This document shows, one piece after another, positions 57,705 through 64,000 of a stretch of 64,000 nucleotides of DNA (positions are counted from its first letter, which is position 1; each line of letters starts with the position of its first letter). The notes beneath the pieces were generated by a model that saw nothing but the letters and a program-made list of their open reading frames with translations, did not search any database and was not told the origin of the DNA. The translations under genes and the position numbers were made by a program. The stretch is from Vibrio mexicanus (lineage in GTDB: Bacteria > Pseudomonadota > Gammaproteobacteria > Enterobacterales > Vibrionaceae): contig NZ_JYJP01000041.1 of assembly GCF_001012815.1 (NCBI RefSeq), forward strand, positions 1 through 64,000. Reading direction: 5' to 3'.

Positions 57705-58988
57705 ATGATTGGTATTATAATGTTTTTTGTCGCGCTGTTTGCCTTGCTGTTAGGCTTTCCAGTTGCGTTTACATTTGGCGGTATCGCCCTGATTTTCGGA
57801 GTTTGGGCAGAAGGCATGGATATGTTCGCCTTCATGCCGTATCGAATTGAATCCATAATGCAAAACACGGTTCTGATGGCCGTGCCACTGTTTGTTTATA
57901 TGGGTTTGGTATTGCAGAAAACGCGCTTGGCCGAGCAGCTGCTCGAATCCATGGGGCGCTTGTTTGGCGGTGTCCGTGGCGGTATCGCGATTTCAACTGT
58001 GCTGGTAGGGGCATTGCTTGCGGCATCAACAGGCGTGGTTGGCGCTTCCGTTGTGGCGATGGGCTTGATATCGCTACCAGTGATGCTCAAGTATAACTAC
58101 GACAAAGGTTTAGCCTGTGGCACCATCTGTGCGTCGGGCACACTAGGTCAAATCATTCCTCCATCTATTGTACTCATCCTGCTTGGCGATGTGCTTGGCG
58201 TACCTGTTGGCGACTTGTTCCAAGCTGCAGTATGGCCTGGCCTTGTCTTGGTTGGTGCGTATGTCATCTACATTCTTATCTATGCGAAGATGAACCCAGA
58301 AGCCGCGCAACCTATCGCGCGAGACGAGTCAATAAGCCGTAAAGAAGAAGTCATTACAGCACTCAAAGCCGTTGTTCCGCCTCTGGCTTTGATCGTGGTT
58401 GTACTCGGCTCTATATTTGCAGGTGTGGCGACACCAACTGAATCTGCAGCACTGGGTGGTGCAGGTGCTATGGTATTAGCTGTTCTATACCGTCAGTTTA
58501 GTTGGGGTATGGTCTATGAAGCAGCCAAAGAAACCGTAAAAGTAACAGCGATGGTGTTTGCGATCTTGCTGGGTGCGACCGCATTCTCAATGGCATTTAC
58601 ATACACTGGCGGTGATTACCTCGTTGAAGAGTGGATGCTCCAATTGCCGGGCGAAAAATGGGGCTTCTTGATTATCACTATGCTAGTGATTTTAGTCCTG
58701 GGTTTCTTCATCGACTTTGTAGAGATCTGTTTCATCATCGTACCTATCATTGCACCAGTCGCTGAAATCATGGGTATTAACATGACATGGTTTGCGATTC
58801 TGATTGCGATGAACCTACAGACCTCATTCTTAACCCCACCATTCGGATTTAGCTTGTTCTATCTGAAAGGCGTCGCGCCGAAAGGGGTGACAACACAAGA
58901 TATTTACCGAGGCGTTATGCCATTCATTGCTATTCAGATATTAGTTCTGATCAGCTTGCTGGTATTCCCAAGCTTTTACGGTATGTAG
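57705..58988 (+). CDS. TRAP transporter large permease (DctM)
   Basis: A 427-residue sodium-coupled permease with about twelve helices: LLLGFPVAFTFGGIAL, VPLFVYMGLVLQKTRLAEQLLESMGRL, GTLGQIIPPSIVLILLGDV, TPTESAALGGAGA and LQTSFLTPPFGFSLFYLKGVAP, all DctM landmarks. It starts ten bases after the dctQ stop. With the binding protein and DctQ it imports an organic acid. Confidence 0.95.
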   Translation: MIGIIMFFVALFALLLGFPVAFTFGGIALIFGVWAEGMDMFAFMPYRIESIMQNTVLMAVPLFVYMGLVLQKTRLAEQLLESMGRLFGGVRGGIAISTVLVGALLAASTGVVGASVVAMGLISLPVMLKYNYDKGLACGTICASGTLGQIIPPSIVLILLGDVLGVPVGDLFQAAVWPGLVLVGAYVIYILIYAKMNPEAAQPIARDESISRKEEVITALKAVVPPLALIVVVLGSIFAGVATPTESAALGGAGAMVLAVLYRQFSWGMVYEAAKETVKVTAMVFAILLGATAFSMAFTYTGGDYLVEEWMLQLPGEKWGFLIITMLVILVLGFFIDFVEICFIIVPIIAPVAEIMGINMTWFAILIAMNLQTSFLTPPFGFSLFYLKGVAPKGVTTQDIYRGVMPFIAIQILVLISLLVFPSFYGM

Positions 58989-59084
58989 TTTGGTAGTTAC
59001 AGCCTCGCTAATAGCAAAGAAATGGATAAATTTCAGTAATTTGTGATCGCCAAGTGATATGGTAAGTTACTAAATTGTTACAGT

Positions 59085-59117
59085 AAAACAGCTAGCTTTT
59101 GAAGCTAGCTGTTTTTG
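59085..59117 (+). terminator. TRAP operon terminator
   Basis: 12-bp perfect stem AACAGCTAGCTT/AAGCTAGCTGTT with TTG loop and T-run. Confidence 0.9.
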
Positions 59118-59139
59118 TATTGTGAGAGTAGGGCAAGGA

Positions 59140-60497
59140 ATGCCACTAAAAGCCAAGCTAATCCTATTAACCTTGTTGCCTTTGTTGATCGTAACGGCGA
59201 GCATCAGCTGGATCTCGATCTATCAAGCAAAAACTCTCGGCGACAAAGAGGTTGAGATATTTCGAGATAATCTCATCAAAGCCAAAGAGAACGCGTTAAA
59301 AGACAGCGTTGATTTGGCGATGGATGCGATTTCTCATGTCTACAATGATGCTGAACTTGACGAGGAAAGTGCCAAGCAGGAAGTGAAAGAGATCCTCACT
59401 CGCTTACGTTATGGCTCGGATGGCTATTTCTTTGCTTATGACCAAAATGGTGTGAATCTGGTTCATCCAATTCTTCCTGAACTTATTGGTCAAAATCTTA
59501 TTGATCTTCAAGATGAAGAAGGCGATTTTTTAATCGAGTCTTTACTACACCAAGCCTTAGCGGGGGAGGGTTTCATCAATACTTATGGCAAAAACCCTCA
59601 ACCGGTGAAGTCGTTCCTAAGTTAAGTTATGCCGAATGGCTAGATAAATGGGATTGGATGATTGGCACTGGCCTTTACATAGAAGATATCAGTCAAGAAG
59701 TTGCGACGATGCAGGCAGCCGTTAATGCCAATATTGAAACTACTTTCTTTTCGGTGGTTGTCATCTTAGTGGTGACCGTTGCCGTGATTACGGTATTAAC
59801 CCTTGCGATTAACCTTCATGAGCATCGCTTGGCTGACAAGAACTTAAAAGAGCTGGCACACCGAACAGTGATGTTCCAAGAAGATGAGAAGAAACACTTA
59901 GCGCGAGAACTGCACGATGGTATTAATCAGTTATTGGTTTCGAGTAAGTGCCATCTAGAACTGTTAGGCCATCAAATTGATGATAAGGTTTTGAACACAC
60001 ACCTTGAAAAATCTCAGCAGTCGATCATTACAGCGATTAACGAAGTTCGTCATATCTCTCACCAACTACGCCCAAGTGCACTCGATGATATTGGTCTAGA
60101 AGCTGCGTTATCGACATTGTTGCAAGATTTTCGCTCCCATTCGGGGATTGAAATCGAAACTCACTTTGATACTCAGCAGTTCGGTAAATTAAAATCAGAG
60201 GCCGCCACGACCTTGTATCGTGTTGCACAAGAATCATTAACTAATATTGAGAAGCATGCGAATGCCAATCGAGTAACAGTCGTCCTGCAGCAAATGGGAA
60301 ATATGCTTCAATTAATGGTGAGGGACGATGGTATTGGATTTAGTTCCAAAGTCGCGTTCAATAAAAGAGGGATTGGATTGAGAAATATGCGTGAGCGGGT
60401 CGAGTTTATTGGTGGCGACTTTGAGTATATTAGTGAACCTGGGTTTGGTACTGAAATTACCGTACTGCTGAAGTTAGATGGATTAGTGTATGGATAA
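59140..60497 (+). CDS. Cache-domain NarL-type histidine kinase, frameshifted
   Basis: Membrane sensor kinase: TM1 (about 7-27), a periplasmic single-Cache domain (about 30-195, GSDGYFFAYDQNGVNLVHPI), TM2 (about 205-225), HisKA_3 (EDEKKHLARELHDGINQLLV) and HATPase (GIGLRNMRERVEFIGGDFEY). The T at 59586 should be TT, restoring NTYWQKPSTGEVVPKLSYAEW; corrected length 452 residues. Small-molecule binding by the Cache domain, probably the TRAP solute, is the likely input. The start ATG at 59140 has AAGGA. It overlaps the regulator gene by eight bases. Confidence 0.9.
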
Positions 60498-61128
60498 CGA
60501 AATTAAGGTAGTGATCGTTGATGATCACCAAGTGGTTCTCGACGGCTTCATTGCTCGGCTAGCGCTTGAGAAAGGTATTGAAGTGATTGGTACGGCAAGC
60601 AACGGCATGGAAGCAGTAGAAGTTGTGAAGCAGCTTAATCCAGATGTGATTTTGATGGATGTGAGCATGCCCGTCATGAATGGTATCGATGCTACGAAAG
60701 TGATCAGAGAAGAGAACCAAGACGCCAAAGTACTGATGCTGACCATGCACAACAATCGCGAATACATCATGAAGGTGATGCAGGCAGGCGCGGTGGGTTA
60801 CATGCTCAAAGAGACGTCTGCAGAGAAAATGGTTCAAGCGATTATAACGGTCAACCAAGGTTCGACCTACTTTTGTGAATCAGTCACTCAAACGCTATTT
60901 TCTCAAGAAGTGATTCCTTCAGCGCCCAAAGCAAATCCTTTAAGCCGCCGTGAAGAAGCCATATTGAAGTTGGTGGCTCAAGGCCATAGCAGTAAGAAGA
61001 TCGCGACATTGCTTGATATTAGCTGTCGAACTGTCGAAACCCATCGTCAGAACATTAAGCACAAATTGGATCTCCACTCGACGGCAGAACTGGCTAAGTA
61101 TGCCTTCGAGCATAACCTGCTCAATTAA
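60490..61128 (+). CDS. NarL/FixJ-type response regulator
   Basis: A 212-residue regulator: receiver (VVIVDDHQVV, phosphoacceptor VILMDVSMPVMNG, conserved MLKETSAE) and C-terminal LuxR helix-turn-helix (NPLSRREEAILKLVAQGHSSKKIATLLDISCRTVETHRQNIKHKL). Partner of the overlapping kinase. The location next to the TRAP operon suggests it controls that operon, perhaps through the CTACGTAG palindromes upstream of dctP. Confidence 0.95.
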   Translation: MDNEIKVVIVDDHQVVLDGFIARLALEKGIEVIGTASNGMEAVEVVKQLNPDVILMDVSMPVMNGIDATKVIREENQDAKVLMLTMHNNREYIMKVMQAGAVGYMLKETSAEKMVQAIITVNQGSTYFCESVTQTLFSQEVIPSAPKANPLSRREEAILKLVAQGHSSKKIATLLDISCRTVETHRQNIKHKLDLHSTAELAKYAFEHNLLN

Positions 61129-61129
61129 A

Positions 61130-61145
61130 CTGTTTTTTTATACAG
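61130..61145. promoter_or_regulatory. LexA (SOS) box 1
   Basis: CTGTTTTTTTATACAG, exact CTGT-N8-ACAG, two bases after the regulator stop and with an AT-rich centre; the flanks AA...TA also fit the extended consensus. Confidence 0.65.
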
Positions 61146-61177
61146 TAAAACTTGATCTTGTCGCCACTGCAATTATA

Positions 61178-61193
61178 CTGTTTATATGAACAG
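61178..61193. promoter_or_regulatory. LexA (SOS) box 2
   Basis: CTGTTTATATGAACAG, with flanking TA and TG, a near-ideal LexA box 17 bases before the start of the 74-residue gene. Two boxes 48 bases apart suggest tight SOS repression. Confidence 0.75.
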
Positions 61194-61210
61194 TGTTAAC
61201 GGAGGTGATT

Positions 61211-61435
61211 ATGTTTTGGGATACTCTAGAGCGTGTCAATCGCTTACGCCAAGAGGCACTAAACAATCCAGAATTTGTGCTGCTTGCTAGAGAACATGAA
61301 TGTGAACTTAAGAAGCAAGCTGAAGGTCAAGAGTTCACGCGTAAAAGAAAAGCCAAACGCAGTGAGCCAAAAACCCTTGCTGATATCTACCACAAAGTTG
61401 AATTTGGCGAGCGTGAAAAAGTTCATGAGCACTAA
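61211..61435 (+). CDS. Small SOS-regulated protein, function unknown
   Basis: A 74-residue soluble, highly charged helical protein (MFWDTLERVNRLRQEALNNP, then a basic stretch EFTRKRKAKRSEPK). A perfect GGAGGTGAT ribosome site precedes the ATG, so strong translation is expected, and two LexA boxes lie upstream. No homology recognised; not SulA, YebG or DinI by sequence. Confidence 0.75.
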   Translation: MFWDTLERVNRLRQEALNNPEFVLLAREHECELKKQAEGQEFTRKRKAKRSEPKTLADIYHKVEFGEREKVHEH

Positions 61436-61455
61436 ACGCGAAACAGTTGATGAAA

Positions 61456-61485
61456 AGAAGAGTCGCTATTGCGGCTCTTTTTTTG
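61456..61485 (+). terminator. Terminator after the SOS gene
   Basis: GAGTCGC/GCGGCTC stem (one G-U pair), TATT loop, TTTTTTT tail. Confidence 0.8.
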
Positions 61486-61594
61486 TTTTATGGCTATTGG
61501 TTGTGATTGGCTTTGCGTGTATGGTGTTGACCAATTTCAAGAACATCGTTGGAAAGTCGCCTCTCACGTATAGGCGCAGTGGAAAAGAGACATT

Positions 61595-62194
61595 ATGAGA
61601 GCTTTTGTTGTTCGTGCTCGTGCAGCATCGACGGATCCTAATACATTTGTGGCTTCTGTAGGCCAAGAGGCCCACTCAGAGATCTTGGCGCATGTACTGA
61701 TGAATGCCATCTTCACTGCTCAATCGCACCGTGATGATGTTGTGGTGTACCTAGTGTTGGAAAGCACGAAAGACTTTTCTCGAACAGTATGTTTTAAGTC
61801 CGATGAGCTTCGAAACATTGGTGGTTTCCACGAGCAAGCCTTGATCAACATGATTGCCAATGCTTTGCAAAAATCGGTGGGCATGGGCAAAGAACAGTTG
61901 AAGCAAGTTGATGATGGCATCACTGTTGAAACCGTCAGCTTTGAAAAACTGGTTCAGCGTCTAGCCGAGGACTATCAGCTTTATCTAATGGATAAAAAAG
62001 GCGATATGATCCGTGATGTTGAGATGCCACATGACGTCTGTTTCCTTTTGACGGACCATATTCCAATGCCTAAAAAGGCGTACAACAGCCTGAAACGTTT
62101 GGGGACTGAAAAGATCAGCTTAGGCCCGAAGATGTTGTTTGCTTCTCAATGTATTGTCCTTATTCAGAATGAGTTGGATATTCAAGGTATCTAA
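61595..62194 (+). CDS. trmY: TrmY-like SPOUT methyltransferase (DUF358)
   Basis: A 199-residue SPOUT-class SAM methyltransferase. It matches TrmY, which in archaea makes N1-methylpseudouridine at tRNA position 54: MRAFVVRARAASTD, AHVLMNAIFTAQSHRDDVVVYLVLE and the C-terminal knot region CFLLTDHIPMPKKAYNSLKRLGTEKISLGPKMLFASQCIVLIQNELD. Bacterial tRNA position 54 is normally ribothymidine, so the substrate in this organism is uncertain. Confidence 0.88.
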   Translation: MRAFVVRARAASTDPNTFVASVGQEAHSEILAHVLMNAIFTAQSHRDDVVVYLVLESTKDFSRTVCFKSDELRNIGGFHEQALINMIANALQKSVGMGKEQLKQVDDGITVETVSFEKLVQRLAEDYQLYLMDKKGDMIRDVEMPHDVCFLLTDHIPMPKKAYNSLKRLGTEKISLGPKMLFASQCIVLIQNELDIQGI

Positions 62195-62240
62195 CCTCCC
62201 TGGATTACCTTTCTTTGTTAAAAAGCACAAACATAGACTC

Positions 62241-62272
62241 AAGCGGCTCGCACATTGCGGGCCGTTTTTTGT
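62241..62272 (+). terminator. trmY terminator
   Basis: CGGCTCGCA/TGCGGGCCG stem, CAT loop, TTTTTTG tail. Confidence 0.9.
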
Positions 62273-62449
62273 CATGTGTAATTCATCCAAACTTGCCCTG
62301 ATCTTGAGTTTGAACGTCTACGTCTATTGGCTGTAATTAAGATGCCATCCCTTTGGCAAAGTTGGAGCAAAAAATCCACCAATAAAACTAGAGATAACCT
62401 TTTGTATTGCCTAGACTTGTTTTAACAGCACCCACATGAAGTTAAGGCG

Positions 62450-63682
62450 ATGGAACAGAAAATCTATTTTTGGTTACATATGCTCTATATGCAGTGCCTC
62501 AAGCTGGCTGCAAAGCTACTGCCAATTACCAAACCGACTTTGTTTATCGGCAAAGATTCGTTAAAGCAGCTATGCCACACGGTTTCGATCATGGGGCTTG
62601 ATAAAGTGCTGGTGGTCAGCGATGAAGGTATCAATAAGCTTGGGTTTATTAAGCGCCTTACTTTTGAGCTAGAGCGGGTAGGGGTTCATAGTGAAGTCTT
62701 CAAAGAAGTGGTGCCAGATCCGACTTATCATACGGTAGAGAAAGGGTTAAGTGTCTACCAAAAGCAAAAATGCCAAGGTGTGATAGCAATTGGTGGAGGT
62801 TCCTCGATTGATTGCGCAAAAATGATTGCGGCGGCAGCCACTAATAGAAAGCCCATCAAAAAACTGGTGGGTTTGCTACGAGTTTGGAAAGATCCCGCGC
62901 CACTGTTTGTGTTGCCTACCACCGCAGGAACAGGCTCTGAGGTGACGGTTGCCGCGGTGGTTTCCGACCCAGTCAGCCATGCGAAAACACCTGCGGTGGA
63001 TCCAAAGCTTGTCCCAATTGCAGCGGCCCTCGATCCGACGTTAATGCTGGCCTTACCCGCTGAGAACACTGCGCAGACGGGCATGGATGCGATGACCCAT
63101 GCGATAGAGGCCTATCTATCTCGCAATGCGACTCAAGAGACGGATCGATATGCTATAGCGGCTATCAAGCTCATCAATGAAAATCTCGAGAAAGCGGTAT
63201 TGTTCGGTCAGAACACACAGGCTCGGCAAAACATGGCGCTTGCGTCTTACTATGCGGGGCTCGCTTTCACTAAGGCCAGCGTGGGTTATGTCCATGCAAT
63301 CGCCCATACGCTCGGTGCAAAGTATGGCACTCCACATGGGCTTGCGAATGCTGTCGTTTTGCCACATGTTTTGGAATATTCGAAGAGTAGTGCAGTGCAA
63401 AGGCTCGCCGAGTTGGCTAAAGCGAGTGACTTATCGGTTGAGTCCGCAAATTTCAATAGTGAAGGAGGGCGGTTAGCTTTAGCTGAAGCGTTTATCGATC
63501 ATGTGAAAGCTCTGCAGCTTAAACTCAAGTTACCGACTCACTTAGATACCATCCTAGAAGAACATATCGAAGAGATTGCCAAACAAGCACTAAATGAAGC
63601 GCAGTGGAACTATCCTGTGCCGAAATACATGCAGCAGGAAGAGTGTGAAAAACTCATTTTGGCGTTATGTAGCGCTCGCTAG
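62450..63682 (+). CDS. Iron-containing alcohol dehydrogenase
   Basis: A 410-residue NAD(P)-dependent group III alcohol dehydrogenase. Nucleotide region AIGGGSSIDCAKMIA; LPTTAGTGSEVT; metal-binding DAMTHAIEAY and VHAIAHTLGAKYGTPHGLANAVVLPHVL. The N-terminal 25 residues (MEQKIYFWLHMLYMQCLKLAAKLLP) are unusual and hydrophobic; internal starts at MLYMQ are possible. Substrate unknown. Monocistronic. Confidence 0.92.
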   Translation: MEQKIYFWLHMLYMQCLKLAAKLLPITKPTLFIGKDSLKQLCHTVSIMGLDKVLVVSDEGINKLGFIKRLTFELERVGVHSEVFKEVVPDPTYHTVEKGLSVYQKQKCQGVIAIGGGSSIDCAKMIAAAATNRKPIKKLVGLLRVWKDPAPLFVLPTTAGTGSEVTVAAVVSDPVSHAKTPAVDPKLVPIAAALDPTLMLALPAENTAQTGMDAMTHAIEAYLSRNATQETDRYAIAAIKLINENLEKAVLFGQNTQARQNMALASYYAGLAFTKASVGYVHAIAHTLGAKYGTPHGLANAVVLPHVLEYSKSSAVQRLAELAKASDLSVESANFNSEGGRLALAEAFIDHVKALQLKLKLPTHLDTILEEHIEEIAKQALNEAQWNYPVPKYMQQEECEKLILALCSAR

Positions 63683-63716
63683 GTCAGGTGGGGTTATGGT
63701 GACATAGTCCCTGTTG

Positions 63717-63745
63717 AAAAAGCTGAGCAAAATGCTCAGCTTTAA
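63717..63745. terminator. Bidirectional terminator
   Basis: AAAGCTGAGCA/TGCTCAGCTTT stem between the converging alcohol dehydrogenase and MFS genes. Confidence 0.85.
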
Positions 63746-63788
63746 TCGGATTAAGTTTGGTTAATTTTGACTGCTCATTGGGTGTTGC

Positions 63789-64000
63789 TTATTGTGCTGC
63801 AATTGACTTAATGCCAACGTTCTTTACTGAACGACTGTCCAAATAACCGCTTAGTCGTGTCAGCAAAAGAGCGAATACAACAATCACGGCACCAATCCAA
63901 GGTGTGTGCATCAGGCCTGCGTTTGCAACGATAAGGCCGCCTCCCCAAGCACCAAGCGCGATGCCTACGTTAAAGGCTGCAATGTTGAGCCCTGAAGCCA
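63789..64000 (-). CDS. MFS transporter, C-terminal part (runs off the window)
   Basis: The last 70 residues of a protein on the minus strand, too short for a full gene call. It contains two membrane helices (NIAAFNVGIALGAWGGGLIV and WIGAVIVVFALLLTRLSGYL). The GIALGAWGGGLIVANAG pattern is typical of DHA1-type drug efflux (AraJ/YdhP-like) of the major facilitator superfamily. The stop is TAA at 63789-63791; the rest lies beyond base 64000. Confidence 0.8.
   Translation of the reverse strand, partial: ASGLNIAAFNVGIALGAWGGGLIVANAGLMHTPWIGAVIVVFALLLTRLSGYLDSRSVKNVGIKSIAAQ

Noticed and set aside
1..64000. CRISPR array, prophage, integron or insertion sequence
   Set aside because: No regularly spaced short repeats, phage structural genes, attC-like series, integrase or transposase were seen.
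1..64000. tRNA or rRNA genes
   Set aside because: Gaps were read for cloverleaf ends and conserved T-loop sequence; none was convincing.

Overview
This window is chromosomal DNA from a gammaproteobacterium. Gene content and protein style point to Vibrio, probably a marine Vibrio near the Harveyi clade. The indicators are a Vibrio-type RibA, ldtD-mepK-gloC, tyrR-rimJ, an H-NOX/HqsK pair, a bacterial TrmY, DUF2947/DUF2982/DUF3332 proteins and an ERIC-like repeat family. I see no prophage, integron, CRISPR array, rRNA or tRNA. The genus is inferred from family knowledge, not from a search.

Layout: 0-11 kb holds asnS, a haem-motif chemoreceptor, a TetR/metallo-hydrolase divergent pair, a repeat-containing membrane protein, ldhA, the serine uptake and deamination genes (sdaC, sdaA) and a Nudix CoA pyrophosphatase. 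11-20 kb holds the H-NOX nitric oxide sensor with its hybrid kinase, pabB, class I fumarase and ycjX-ycjF, ending in the first ERIC-like repeat. 20-30 kb is an accessory-looking block: an AraC-flanked amidohydrolase/DUF3299/porin cluster, then an HlyD-DUF2955-AI-2E-ion channel operon. 30-39 kb is a signalling block: an HD-GYP response regulator overlapping a very large hybrid kinase with three periplasmic solute-binding domains and an Hpt domain, then Sel1 and MscS proteins. 39-45 kb holds a PspB-like protein, tyrR-rimJ-HD-DUF2947, a GAF-GGDEF protein and ribA under a Zur-like box. 45-50 kb is a Fur-box imelysin/di-haem cytochrome/DUF1513 cluster. 50-55 kb is the peptidoglycan cluster ldtD-mepK-gloC. 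55-61 kb is a TRAP transporter with its own Cache-domain kinase and NarL-type regulator. 61-64 kb holds a small gene behind two SOS boxes, trmY, an iron alcohol dehydrogenase and the end of an MFS transporter.

The most important caution is that thirteen genes are interrupted by single-base deletions, sixteen in total and never insertions. Most lie in runs of identical bases, and restoring one base gives a full-length family protein each time. Core genes such as tyrR, ribA, sdaA, fumarase and ycjX are among them, so this looks like consensus sequencing error and not gene decay. These genes are annotated as single spanning CDSs with the break position stated.

The observations I rate highest are the triple-SBP hybrid kinase/HD-GYP module, a near-ideal Zur palindrome before ribA, the tandem LexA boxes before an unknown 74-residue gene next to trmY, the CXXCH haem-binding chemoreceptor, and the repeated 265-bp ERIC-like element, one copy of which sits inside the TRAP operon.
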